64,000 nucleotides of DNA from Rhinolophus ferrumequinum (Eukaryota > Chordata > Mammalia > Chiroptera > Rhinolophidae), in the NCBI RefSeq assembly GCF_004115265.2, contig NC_046307.1, forward strand, positions 25,698,191-25,762,190. The letters are read 5' to 3'. Positions 12,026 through 22,256 of this stretch are shown here, piece after piece. The position numbers and the translations under genes are program-made. Within the stretch, counting starts at the first letter, position 1; each line of letters begins with the position of its first letter. Under the pieces are notes generated by a model. That model worked only from the letters and a program-made list of their open reading frames with translations. It was not told where the DNA came from and searched no databases.

Positions 12026-15000
12026 GTAACGAGCTCTACTCTATTTGACTCACCTTCTGGTATGGACTTAGGGAATACTTAATGTGAGATCTTGAAATAA
12101 ATGATTATACTAAAGTGATGGTAAATTAAACATAATGGAAAGTTACATTGCTTTTATGAAGCCTCAAGGTAGCCCGAATGTCTGAGAAGGATGTAACCTC
12201 TACTGTCTTAGATTTTTTGTACTGTTACTCTGTGTTCGAAAGTCTTTAAAGCAGAAGTATGTCAACCCATAGGGCACATCTGTTCCAGACATACGGTGAA
12301 TATGTATAGTGTTTAAAATAATTTAAAAATTTGTTGCCAGGGGCCAGCCTGGTGGCTCAGGTGGTTGGAGCGCCGCCGTGCTGTGCAGAGTTGGCAGGTT
12401 TGATTCCCACATGGGCCAGTGAGCGGCTCCCTCTACAGCTAAGATTGTGAACAAGAGCTTTCCCTGGAGCTGGGCTGCCATGAGCGCTCTGTGGCCAGTG
12501 TGAGTGGCTGGCAGCCGGTGAGAGCTGCTGTGAGTGGCCGACCCACTTCCAGCGACCAACTGCCTCAGCGGGGGTGAGCGCAAGGCTCATAATACCAGCA
12601 TGGGCTGGGGAGCTGTTGTCCTACACAACTAGACTGAGAAACAATGGCTTGAACCGGAGTGGGGTGGGGAGGCGGAAGAAAGGGGGGGGGGAATTTGTTG
12701 CCAGCATTTAAAAATCAAGAACTCACTTAAATTCCAGATTTTTGCCATCTCTGGAAAAATTGGTGCAATCTGGCAATTAGAGGGTCCACATTCCTGCCTG
12801 ACTGAGTGGCTAGAGAGGGAGTTGTGCATCATGGTGATATAGGAGCCTCTTTTAGAGGGGGCATGTACTCTAGTTTGCTCTCGTCTCCGTTACTCATAAT
12901 CATTTTCATACCCAGTCTGCTTTACTCCTTTACATGAGCTGCCCGGAGTTTGTGACTCTTGCTGTAGAGATTATAGAATTCTGTCTTTGGCCTGGCATTT
13001 AGTACTCTCCATGATCTTGTGCTTTATTCAAGCTATATATGGCTGTTTATTGTTTTTTTTTTTAATGGCTGTTTCACTTCCCTATTTTTGTATTTTTATT
13101 CATATATTGTTCTCAACCTAGAATTTTTTTTTTTTAATTTTATCGGGGAATATTGCGGAACAGTGCGCCCTTCCAGGGCCCATCAGCTCCAAGTCATTGT
13201 CCCCCAATCTACTTGTGGAAGGCGCAGCTCAGCCCCAAGTCCAGTTGCTGTTTTCACTCTTTAGTTGCAGGGGGCATAGTCCACCATACCATGAGGGAAT
13301 TGAACCAGCAGCCCTGTTGTTGAGAGCTTGCGCTCTGACCCGCTGAGCCATCCGGCCGCCCTAGAATGTTCTTCATTGACTGCACATCTACCTGTAGTTA
13401 CCCACTTGTATTCACATCCTGCGTAGAATCTCTCAGGTGTTGTGCAGAGCTTCATGATTTTAGTGCTTCTCTAGATGTCAACAAGATCAGTATTTTAAGA
13501 TAGATTTTTGTGCCCAAGCTTGGGGCTTGTCACATAACTTTTATAAATTGAGGTAGAAATTTTGTTTTATGAATGATCAATTCAGCGTCCACTGGTTTGT
13601 GAAACCTTATGATGAGAGATTTTTTCCTTTTCCAGGACACAGAATTTCCAGGTGTTGTGGTACGACCAATTGGTGAATTTCGTAGTTCCATAGATTACCA
13701 GTATCAGCTTTTACGGTGCAATGTTGACCTTTTAAAAATTATCCAGCTTGGCCTTACATTCACGAACGAGAAGGGAGAATATCCTTCTGGAATCAACACT
13801 TGGCAGTTCAACTTCAAATTCAACCTTACGTAAGTGTCAGAGACACTGCTCAGTGTTATTCATATATCTGCTACATTTGTGCAGACTCATTTCTAACTGG
13901 TTTTATTCATTTTAAGTTTGGTTTCCATCGAACCTAGGTAAGGAAGCATTGGAAGGAGCGTCAAGCAGAGCATGGACTAAGGAATCTCAGAAAGTAAAGC
14001 TACTCATAAAGAACTCTTATAAGTCAACATTAAAAAGACAAGTAATCCAATTAAAAATGGGCAAAATATCTGAATAGACATTTCTACAAAGAAGATACTC
14101 AAATGGCTAATAAGCCCATAAAAAGTTACTCACATCATGTGAGAAATGCAAATCAAAACCACAGTGTGTACCACTTTACACCCACTAGGTGGTTATAATA
14201 AAAAACACAAGTAACAATAATAACAAATATTGGTGAGGATGTGGAGAAATTAGAACACTCGTAGGTGGCTGTTGGAAATGTAAAATGGTGTAGCCTGTTT
14301 GGAAGACAGTTTGGCTGTTCCTCAACAGGTTAAACGTAGAGTTACCATAAGGTGGAACAAAAGACAGTGATTCAACACTGGTTTTAATTTAGTGGAAAAA
14401 ATTAAGATTTTGGTGGTTTTCTTTCCAGTTGTCTATCCTAAATTTATGTGAAAAACAAATGAAAGGAAAATAGTGAAATTTAGTGGAAAATGAGTTATGT
14501 ATTTCCCTAAATATTTATGTTATAACTTATGTAGTATTCTAAATATTCCTGTGTTTAAGTTAATGTCTTTACAGTGGAATATTATGCCAGAGATACAAAG
14601 ACTGTGGTATATCTATGAGTATTGATCTGGAAAGATGGTCTGTGGTATGTAGATGTAGGGATGGAGGTGTGTATGTTTAGGCAGAGAAAATAGTCTGCAA
14701 GCATGTATTAACCAGGTGTTAACAGTTATTTCTGTGGGTTAGCATTATAATAAGAACAGGAAGATTTTTTCATTTTCTGCTATCTGGAACATTTTTATAT
14801 TGGTTGATTCTGTTTTTCTTTAAACAGTGAGAAAATGTGGATCTTTTATAATCAGGAAATTTATTTTATGGGGGGAAATCCCATTTTTCTATATATTATA
14901 GAGATAAAGTCATCTGCTTTGCATGCTTGCTGGAATACTGGAAATAATTAGTCTATTCTTAAATTATGAAAGCATTTCGAGAAAAGTTCTACAATGATAA

Positions 15001-18000
15001 GGCGATAGTAATACATTGTTGCCTACTACTTCCATGCAGTCTCTATCAGTTAAGAAGCGAATACCTTCTTTTTCAGCGAGGACATGTACTCGCAGGATTC
15101 CATAGATCTCCTTGCTAACTCAGGACTGCAGTTTCAGAAGCACGAAGAGGAAGGGATCGACACATTGCACTTTGCAGAGCTGCTTATGACGTCAGGGGTG
15201 GTTCTCTGTGACAACGTCAAATGGCTTTCATTTCACAGGTCAGTCCCAGAGAATGTGTATCTCTCGATTTGGGAGCGGGAAATTGAATTCTTACATTATT
15301 TTTGCAGTCCTGTTGTCTGTTCTGTTGGTCACTAGCAGTTAAGGAGTTGAAACTGTTACTCATCTTTCAGTTTTTAAAAAAAGTACTTTGGGACAGCTGG
15401 TTAGCTCAGTTGGTTAGAGCGCGGTGCTCTGAACAGCAAGGTTGCTGGGTCGATCCCCACATGGGCCACTGTGAGCTGCGCCCTCCACAACTAGATTGAA
15501 ACAACTACTTGACTTGGAGCTGATGGGTCCTGGAAAAACACACTTAAATAAATGAAAAAGTTAAAACAAAACAAAACAAAACACTTTGGAGTTTGTACTA
15601 CTTTGTCTCAGATAGTATTAGGCTCTATCATGTGGCTGTCAGGAGGAAATGCCAGGTGGAAAGATGGAGGGTGGGGATAGTTGACGCCCTTGGTTGTCTT
15701 TTTCTTGTCTTTTACGTGATTGGCCTGGAGTTTCCTATGTACCCAAAAGCGAGATTGCCCTTAGGAGATGTTGTTTTACCTTTTCAGTGCCTTTTAGTCT
15801 GTTGTTTTTTAATGGAAAGTTCAGATTACAGTAGGATAAACTACTTTGGAAGACTGAAAATCCCTAACCCGAATTAGGAACATAAGATGTTGAGAAATAA
15901 AGCAATTGAATGCGGGGGCCTGAGAACTGCTGCTGCTTCACCCCAGTGCCTCCTTCTCTCCTTGTAGTGGCTATGATTTTGGCTACATGGTCAAGTTACT
16001 TACGGATTCTCGTTTGCCAGAAGAGGAACATGAATTCTTTCATATTCTGAACCTTTTCTTCCCATCCATTTATGATGTGAAATACCTGATGAAGAGTTGC
16101 AAAAATCTCAAGGTACACAATGTTTTTCTTAATACTGCTAACAACAAAAAAAGCCAAACAGGCAGACTTGTCAATTTGCTCTGTTGGTATTTGTCCAGCG
16201 TCTGTTCTGGAGTGCCTGCTAGGTGCCCGCAGTGTGCTTGACAGGTTGTGTATAGAGGGACTCGTGTGTAACTGTCTTTACCCTGAGCATGGAGGGAGCC
16301 CTCTGCTTCTCTCCTCCTGAGGCAGGTGTTTCTTCGCTTAAGGCCCACGAACCTAGTGGAACAGTTGGTAACGTGAGGCACATTGCAATTTGTTAGGAGT
16401 GGGGCTCATTGTGTACCAGACTCTGAAAGGGGTTCTTAACTCTCGGCAATTTAAGAACTCACTGCCCTAATAAATTGGTGATAAGAGGTTTGCTGTCTTG
16501 GATTCGATTGGCATTTATTTACTATTTCCTCAACCTTGTTTTACAGCGATTAGGACTTTAGGAGGCAGGGATTTGACAAAGTTAATAATATAGAAAAAAA
16601 AGGAGTGAAAAGTGGAATAAAACACAACGTGTCAGTTGGAGGGCTGGGGTAAGGCTTGTTAAGTAAATGGCCTGTTCCCACTTCTCACCAAATGAAGTAA
16701 ACTCAAGAATGGACGTAGTTGACTAGTAGAAGAGTGTTGGGTCTATAATACTACTCTTTGCTTCCCTTACACTTCCAGGGAGGTCTTCAGGAAGTGGCTG
16801 ATCAGTTGGATTTGCAGAGAATTGGAAGGCAGCACCAGGCAGGCTCAGACTCACTGCTGACGGGAATGGCATTCTTCAGGATGAAAGAGGTAAGTCTGAT
16901 GGGATGACTGAGGTTTGTTGGAAATTTATAGTTTCTGTTGGTGGAAGTTGATGACTGCTTTGAAAGCAGGTGTGTGTGTGTGTGTGTGTGGTTTGTTTTT
17001 TATGATGCTCAATATATTAAATGTAGTTTGGGAAGCAAAGAAGCATTCTGAAATGGAGGCCACTCAGCGTGCCCAAGTCTAGACGTGTATTTGGTGTCCC
17101 TGACAGCTCTAATCCTTGTAATTACTTGCTTTTCTTCTGATTTCTGTAATGCGAACACATTTTTTAGACCACCCACTTATTTTATGCTAAGTTCTGTTAA
17201 TTATCACATATCCCACAGCAAACATACTCTACAGTGAAAAGCTGAAAGCTTTTCGTCTGAGATCAGGAACAAGACAAGGATGGCCACTCTCGCCATTTTT
17301 ATTCAACATGGTATTGGAAATCCTAGCCAGAGCAATAAAAAGAAAATAGAAATAAAAGGCATCCAAATCAAAAAGGAGGAAGTCAAACTGTCACTATGTG
17401 CAGATGACGTAATATATATGGAAAACCCTAAAGACTCCACCAAAAACCTGTTAGGACTAATAAACAAATTCAGTAAAGTTGCAGGATACAAAGAAGTGAA
17501 AGACCTGTGCATTGAAAACTGTAAGACATTGATGAAAGAAATTGAAGACGACACAAATAAATGGCAAGATATTTCGTGCTCATGGGTTGAAAGAATTAAT
17601 ATTGTTGAAATGTCCATACTACCCAAAGAGATCTACAGATTCAGTGCAATCACTATAAAATTTCAGTGGCATTTTTCGCAGAAATAGAACAAACAATCCT
17701 AAAATTTGTATGGAACCACAAAAGACTCCAAATAGCCAAAGCAGTCTGGAGAAAGAAGAACAAAGCTGGCGGCATCATGCTCCCTGGTGTTGCCCTCCGA
17801 GGTGCCTTTGGCGATGTCTACAGATACTTTTGGTTGTCACAACCTGGGGCGTGAGGGCTTGTGGGGGAAATGTGCTACTGGCCAGGGATGCTGCTAACCC
17901 TCCTACACTACTACAATGCACTGGACAGTGCCGGCCCCCCCAGGAAAGGATTATCCCGCTCAACAGTGCCAAGGTGGAGGCGATAACACCCCGCTTAAGT

Positions 18001-18607
18001 ACTTAATGTCCATTATCTCACTCTTGACAACCTATTACTATATCACTCCATTTTCTAGCTAGGGAACAATGACTTAAGGAGAGTTGAAGTGACTGTCCTA
18101 AGGTCACACAGTGAGTCAGGCTGAATGTGGAGCCCAAGCTCCTAATCATTGCACTGCCCGGTAAAGAGAAGGGAGGAGGAGATGGGGCATTTGTGCTAAA
18201 TAGCAGAAGCAGCCGCCGCAGCGCTGTCAGCAGCACAGGGATCTGGCAGTAAAAGAGCCCATGGAAAGCAGACATCGGTTCAGAAAGGAGCACGAAAAGG
18301 TTTGGAGCCTTTCTTTCTGGAATTAGCTTCTGGTTGGCTAGATTTTCAGGGCTCTGAGAGCTGGGAGGTGCTGATGTGGTGGTGTGGAGACGTGGCATGA
18401 TTCCTGGCGTGACTCTTGGCGTCATTCTCACCGTGGCTTCTCTGTCCTGTTCTGCAGTTGTTTTTTGAGGACAGTATTGATGATGCCAAGTACTGTGGGC
18501 GGCTGTACGGCCTGGGCACGGGAGTGGCCCAGAAGCAGAATGAGGATGCGGACTCTGCCCAGGAGAAGCTGAGCATCCTGGCCCTCATCAACAACATGCA
18601 GCAGTGA
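11909..18607 (+). CDS. CNOT8: CNOT8, CCR4-NOT deadenylase subunit (six coding exons)
   Basis: CNOT8 is the CAF1/POP2-type 3'-5' exoribonuclease of the CCR4-NOT complex. It shortens mRNA poly(A) tails, mainly in the cytoplasm, and binds CNOT1 and BTG/TOB proteins. Coding exons: 11909-12025, 13636-13829, 15077-15238, 15968-16112, 16779-16889, 18458-18607. They join to 879 nt, i.e. 292 aa plus TGA, the same length as human CNOT8, and every junction is GT-AG. The DEDDh catalytic set is complete: D40 and E42 (DTEFPG at the start of coding exon 2), D161 (GYDFGY), H225 and D230 (RQHQAGSD). Against the human protein I recall only conservative changes near the C-terminus ([19 protein letters not shown]). 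The ATG at 11909 has A at -3, and no upstream ATG is visible in the two 5' UTR segments. The paralogue CNOT7 is the main alternative, but the C-terminus, which ends NNMQQ, and the position beside GEMIN5 favour CNOT8. Confidence 0.97.
12341..12691 (+). mobile_element. Rhinolophoid-bat tRNA-derived SINE, long variant
   Basis: About 350 bp flanked by a 13-bp target-site duplication, AATTTGTTGCCAG, at 12328-12340 and 12692-12704. The head is tRNA-like (GGCCAGCCTGGTGGCTCAGG, then GGTTTGATTCCCAC as B box). The body contains GTGAGTGGC-type short repeats, and a G-rich tail replaces a plain poly(A). It lies in CNOT8 intron 2. Confidence 0.8.
13125..13359 (-). mobile_element. Rhin-1-like tRNA SINE, minus orientation
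   Basis: Read on the minus strand it starts GGCGGCCGGATGGCTCAGCG, with a tRNA-like B box (GGTTCAATTCCCTCATGG), then CAACTAAAG..., and ends in the A-rich tail seen as a T-run at 13125-13139. The flanking duplication is CCTAGAAT (13117-13124 and 13360-13367). CNOT8 intron 2. Confidence 0.75.
13636..13829 (+). CDS. CNOT8: CNOT8 coding exon 2
   Basis: It encodes residues 40-103 and two bases of T104. It opens with DTEFPGVVV, which carries catalytic D40 and E42 of the DEDD exonuclease fold. The acceptor is TTTTCCAG and the donor is AC|GTAAGT. Confidence 0.97.
13983..14800 (+). repeat. L1M ORF2 C-terminal/3' fragment
   Basis: The segment from about 14045 (AATTAAAAATGGGCAAAAT...) through CAAATCAAAACCACAGTGTG, GAGGATGTGGAGAAATTAGA and TAAAATGGTGTAGCC matches the last part of mammalian L1 ORF2. 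A diverged 3' end follows to about 14800. CNOT8 intron 3. Confidence 0.75.
15077..15238 (+). CDS. CNOT8: CNOT8 coding exon 3
   Basis: It encodes residues 104-158 ([16 protein letters not shown]...NVKWLSFHS). The acceptor is CTTTTTCAG and the donor is CACAG|GTCAGT. Both ends split codons that rejoin correctly with the neighbouring exons. Confidence 0.97.
15392..15582 (+). mobile_element. Rhin-type tRNA SINE, short variant
   Basis: The head has box A TTAGCTCAGTTGGTTAGAGC and box B GGGTCGATCCCC. The tail, CAACTAGATTGAAACAACTA then CTTGACTTGGAGCTGATGGG, ends in an A-rich run. The target-site duplication is ACTTTGG at 15385-15391 and 15583-15589. CNOT8 intron 4. The head is not a functional tRNA gene. 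Confidence 0.8.
15968..16112 (+). CDS. CNOT8: CNOT8 coding exon 4
   Basis: It encodes residues 158-206 and contains [11 protein letters not shown] with catalytic D161, then [19 protein letters not shown]. The acceptor is CTCCTTGTAG and the donor is AAG|GTACAC. Confidence 0.97.
16779..16889 (+). CDS. CNOT8: CNOT8 coding exon 5
   Basis: It encodes residues 207-243, including [14 protein letters not shown] with catalytic H225 and D230. The acceptor is CACTTCCAG and the donor is GAG|GTAAGT. It is exactly 37 codons in phase 0. Confidence 0.97.
17205..17782 (+). repeat. L1 ORF2 fragment (reverse transcriptase region)
   Basis: The + strand encodes L1 RT wording: [20 protein letters not shown] (one base frame from the long ORF), then [18 protein letters not shown], where CADD replaces the YADD/FADD active site seen in live L1s, then [12 protein letters not shown]. 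An internal deletion follows, then the later ORF2 segment [14 protein letters not shown] and [13 protein letters not shown]. It is truncated at both ends and lies in CNOT8 intron 6. Confidence 0.85.
17783..17995 (-). mobile_element. MER20 (hAT-Charlie) MITE
   Basis: The + strand carries the reverse of MER20 wording: CTTTGGCGATGTCTACAGAT, TTTTGGTTGTCACAACCTGG, GTGCTACTGGCC, GGATGCTGCTAACCCTCCTA, GGACAGTGCCGG and AAGGATTATCCCGCTCAACA. It abuts the L1 fragment on its left. CNOT8 intron 6. Confidence 0.8.
18020..18160 (+). repeat. MIR SINE fragment
   Basis: Recognisable MIR 3' half: CATTTTCTAGCTAGGGAACA, GACTGTCCTAAGGTCACACA, GTGAGTCAGGCTG and GGAGCCCAAGCTCCTAATCA. Confidence 0.7.
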
Positions 18608-19990
18608 CAGTGCGGCTGCCCGGGGCCCGACTGGGGCGCCGCTCGTGGCCTTCCTCCCCGAGGGAAAACGCTTCTCGGCAGCAAACTGTACCCACCATCT
18701 GCATTGAGCAGAAAGACTTTTGTTTTACTGAAGACAAAAGATGTCTTTATTTTAGATCTGGAAGAGGGGAGTTTGCTCTGAACCTATAAACAAGTCTAGC
18801 CTATTCCTCATCCCCCGGCCTCTCCTCTCCAGTTGCCTCCTGCCACCAGCATCCATGGCTCATTTGACACCTTTTTAAATATCAAGGGCAAGTGAGAAAC
18901 AAACTAGTAAAATGTATATAACTCTTACCTGTTGTCATTCTTTTTCTTTTAAATTTGTTGCTAATCTCTGAGGACAAAGACTTGCCGATTGCTGTGCTTC
19001 TCAGCTGAGCTGAGGGCTTCCAGGGAAAGTGGAACGAAATGGTGTTCTTGTTAAGTGTGGGTTATAGGTGTTGAGTCTTTTCCTTTTTTTTTTTTTTTAA
19101 TTTTTTTGTTGTTGTTGCAGAGGGCGTGAACCCTTCTCAAGGACATTTGCTTTCCTCACACTTTGCTAGTCTTTTTTAATGTACTATTTTGTGGAAATGA
19201 ATTATGTACTCAGTGCTGACATTTGAAGACCAGATAATGAAAACTTTTCTTAAAAACAAAATTCTACAGAATCTGTCTACCCTTTATTCATGAGGAACCT
19301 CCAGAGTGGGTATTAAGTTAACCACTCGAATGTCTTTAAGTCTGTGTTCCATTGTACCACTGTTTGCTGTCACATGTGCATCATTTGAAATCACTTTGTT
19401 TTCATATAATATAATACTCTGGATTTGGTCCTGAAGGAAATTAGTAATATCAGATTTTTGGGTCCTAAGTCTGTTGTGATTTCAGATGGTCATCTGTATT
19501 CTCCCACCTCTCTTCTATTATTCCTGCTTTTCCTCTCTGGAAACGTGAGGAGGAGTTTGGGAGATGGATTAATGTGAGTACCAGGAATGTGAGTCTTTAA
19601 AAAGTTTTAGTGGTTCATATAAATGGTAGTGAGAAATTTGGTTTATAGAGTTCTCTTGGAGTAATACCCCACAACTGGGATAGGAAGCTCAGGACTGATT
19701 TTTTTTTTTTTCCCCTTCAAACTAGTCATTTAAAAAGTACACTGTATTTTCGTTTTTTTAATTAATAACTACAGTGTGGATAATTTTGAAAAGCAAAAAC
19801 TCCTTTGGAATGGTGAAAATGAAAACTGGTAACTCATTGAAGTGGATGAATAGTCTTGCATTTTAAAAGCTTATGGAAAAACTCAATTTGAAATGATTAA
19901 AAAATGTCAAGTATTATAAGCTGGTATTTAAGATGCTTGTAAATATATTTATGTTTTTAATTTTGTATAATAAAGATTTCTTTTTAACCA
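18458..19990 (+). CDS. CNOT8: CNOT8 terminal exon: C-terminus, stop and 3' UTR
   Basis: The coding part, 18458-18607, encodes residues 244-292 ([14 protein letters not shown]...NNMQQ) and TGA. The 3' UTR then runs about 1.4 kb to an AATAAA at 19969-19974, so cleavage is expected near 19985-19995. The UTR is AT-rich and holds TGTATATA at 18913 and TGTAAATA at 19938. Both fit the Pumilio consensus UGUANAUA. Confidence 0.92.
18913..18920 (+). promoter_or_regulatory. Pumilio response element-like site, TGTATATA
   Basis: This is the canonical UGUAUAUA octamer in the CNOT8 3' UTR, about 300 nt after the stop. Pumilio proteins recruit CCR4-NOT, so feedback is conceivable. Use of the site is inferred from the motif alone. 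Confidence 0.45.
19938..19945 (+). promoter_or_regulatory. Pumilio response element-like site, TGTAAATA
   Basis: A second UGUANAUA octamer lies in the CNOT8 3' UTR, about 24 nt upstream of the polyadenylation signal, in an AT-rich stretch where chance matches are more likely. Confidence 0.4.
19969..19974 (+). terminator. CNOT8: CNOT8 polyadenylation signal AATAAA
   Basis: This canonical hexamer lies about 1.36 kb after the stop and is followed by a T/G-rich tract (TTTGGTCTTTCATGGCTGTG at about 20002), as expected of a downstream element. Confidence 0.85.
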
Positions 19991-20247
19991 CCGGCATGAA
20001 GGTTTGGTCTTTCATGGCTGTGAATTTCTGGCTCTAGAAATGGTTGTTTGCCGTTGGTACCATACAAGCATCTTGTCTATCGGCAAACTCTTTTGTCTAT
20101 TTTCCACAAGTTGGCTTGCATACAGAATGTCTCTGAATAAGCAACTGTGTAAATGGAACCGTCTCTTCACTTCACGCCTGTTGCTGATTGTTGGGCCCTA
20201 CTAGGAAACCAGTTTTAATTGTATTTCCTGAGGCTACTCCATTATAC

Positions 20248-20490
20248 CGGGGGTGCCAAATAAATGTATACAAGTGGACACTTTGGTCAACGGTGCTCAA
20301 GCAGTAGTTCACTCTAATCAGAAGTGTCTAGATGTTGATGGTAACTACTTTGAGCACCTCTTGTAATTGCAGAAGTCAAACGTGACTTATATTCATCTTT
20401 TGTTATCAGTATGTATTGAGTGTTACAATTTTAATGCAGTTTTCCTTTCTTAAAATGAGTCTAGGTTTTTTTTTTTTTTTGGTACCCTCT
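20248..20490 (+). mobile_element. Mariner-like deletion derivative with transposase C-terminal frame
   Basis: The left end GGGGGTGCCAAATAAATGTA resembles the inverse of the right end (GGTACCCTC preceded by a T-run). Between them the + strand reads, in one open frame to TAA, TLVNGAQAVVHSNQKCLD then VDGNYFEHLL. That shape (basic, ...DG-Y/H-F/I-EHL stop) is typical of mariner/Tc1-type transposase C-termini. Most of the transposase is absent. Confidence 0.55.
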
Positions 20491-21807
20491 GGTGAATTAG
20501 CTTAATTAGTGGAATTCTTTTAGACAAATTGAACTTCTGATATCTTGGACTTAGCCCAGAGCTTTGTTTCTAACTCTGTTGGCACAAAAAACTGGCGTTA
20601 TATGTCAGGTACAGTAGCAGATCTAGCTAGGATTTTGACTGGGATGTTCACATACAGGAAGAGAGAGATTTATCACTAAGGTTTGCAGTAAAAACACAGG
20701 TCAGTGGTTCTTAACACCCTGCACAGGTGTCCTTCCAAATTTGGATTAAATTAGGAATTTATCTTTGCTACAATTGAGGACAGACTTGTAAGGAGACATG
20801 TTGAGATGAAGGGTTGAGGAATTCAGTGTTGAGTGGGGTCTGGTCATTGCATTGGAGAGAAAGAGCTTATAAAATGGTGCTAAAGGAAGGGCCCAAGTCA
20901 CGAACTTGGCCTTGTGTAAATAAGAGTGGGTAGGACAGTGTGAGTGGTTATACTCAGTGATGCTCCAGGAGAGTAACCAAGAGAAAGCTAACTAGGGGTG
21001 ACTGCCCCTCCACACGTCCTGCCAAATGTTCTTGAATTCCAGTGTTCTGCTGACCCGGGAAGGTTGGATACCAAGCACAGCCTACTGTCAGGTAGTGCTG
21101 GTGTGAATGAGCTCAGTTTAGAGTCCTTTAATTATTCTAAGCTATTAAGGAGTCTTCTTTCAATTTCATACTTTATTCAGTTAACTCTCTAGGAAGGAAA
21201 GAGTTTGAGAATTAATTTTCAAAGATGTGACTTACTGGTTATTTTTAGACCTAGTTTTATTATTATTTTTTTAGAGACCTAGCTTTAGAATTTAAAAAAT
21301 GCTAAACCCCAGAAAGGAAATATTGCTCCTCATAGTTCCCGTTATGCACCTACGAGACACTGTAAGTAAACCCTAGGGATGAAACAGCACGTGGAAGACA
21401 ATGTACCCACATTGGAGTTGATAATCTACTGGTGTTGCCAGACAGTGAGTAATTACCAAGAATACAGTTTGTGAGCTGTAAAGTATAGGACACAGATGTC
21501 CTTGAGGTTGAAGTTCAGGGACTGTTTTTAGAGAAAGGACATTGAAGCTGAAATCTAAGAGATGAAGACAAGTGGGCCAGGCAGAGGGACCACATGGGCA
21601 GAACCCGGATGTGACAAGAGCTTCCTTGGTGGGTTCCAGTAGCTAAGGGACTAGTGTGGCTGGAATCTAGAAGCAAGGATGAGTGTCTTGTTGGGAGACC
21701 AAAAGGTAAAGGCTGGGATCGAGCAGGGCCTTGTAAGTCACGTTCAAGATTATCTTTTTTCCAGTAACAATGGGAAACTACTCAAAGGTTTATTTTTTTG
21801 TTTTTTT

Positions 21808-22256
21808 TTTTAAAGATTTTTATTGGGGAGGGGGAACAGTGTGTACTTCCAGGACTATTTTCCAGTCAAGTTGTTGTCCTTTCAATTTTAGTCGTCAATT
21901 TGTTGTTCTTTCAATTTTAGTCGTGGAGGGCTCAGCTCAACTCCAGGTCCAATTTCCGTTGCTAGTCACAGGGGGCGCAGCCCACCATCCCTTGCGGGAG
22001 TTGAACCAGCAACCTTGTGGTTGAGAGCCCGCGCTCCAACCAACTGAGCCATCCGGGAGGCAGCTCAGCTCAAAGTGCCTGTTCAATCTTAGTTGCTGGG
22101 GGCGGAGCCCACCATCCTTTGTGGGACTCGAGGAGTTGAACCAGCAACCTTGTGGTTGAGAGCCCACTGGTCCATGTGGGAATCGAACCGACAGCCCTCG
22201 GAGCTAGGAGCACGGAGCTCCAACCGCCTGAGCCACCAGGCCGGCCTCTCAAAAAG
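21808..22256 (-). mobile_element. Rhin-1-like SINE with internal duplication
   Basis: Read on the minus strand, the head is GGCCGGCCTGGTGGCTCAGG with B box GGTTCGATTCCCACATGG. The block CTCAACCACAAGGTTGCTGG...CACAAAGG/AAGGGATGGTGGGC occurs twice, as + copies near 21975-22062 and 22100-22172. A shorter repeat of the TTTCAATTTTAGTCGT unit lies at about 21880-21922. The tail is the T-rich run at 21795-21825. At about 450 bp it is longer than the simple forms elsewhere in the window. Confidence 0.75.

Noticed and set aside
12323-12590. Two overlapping 77-86-codon minus-strand frames
   Set aside because: They are antisense translations of the SINE at 12341-12691.
15395-15470. Second tRNA-like stretch (TTAGCTCAGTTGGTTAGAGC...)
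   Set aside because: It belongs to a SINE with its own TSD and has the same tail as the copy at 37684.
17280-17687. 135-codon open frame that could look like a host gene
   Set aside because: It is an L1 ORF2 reverse-transcriptase fragment.
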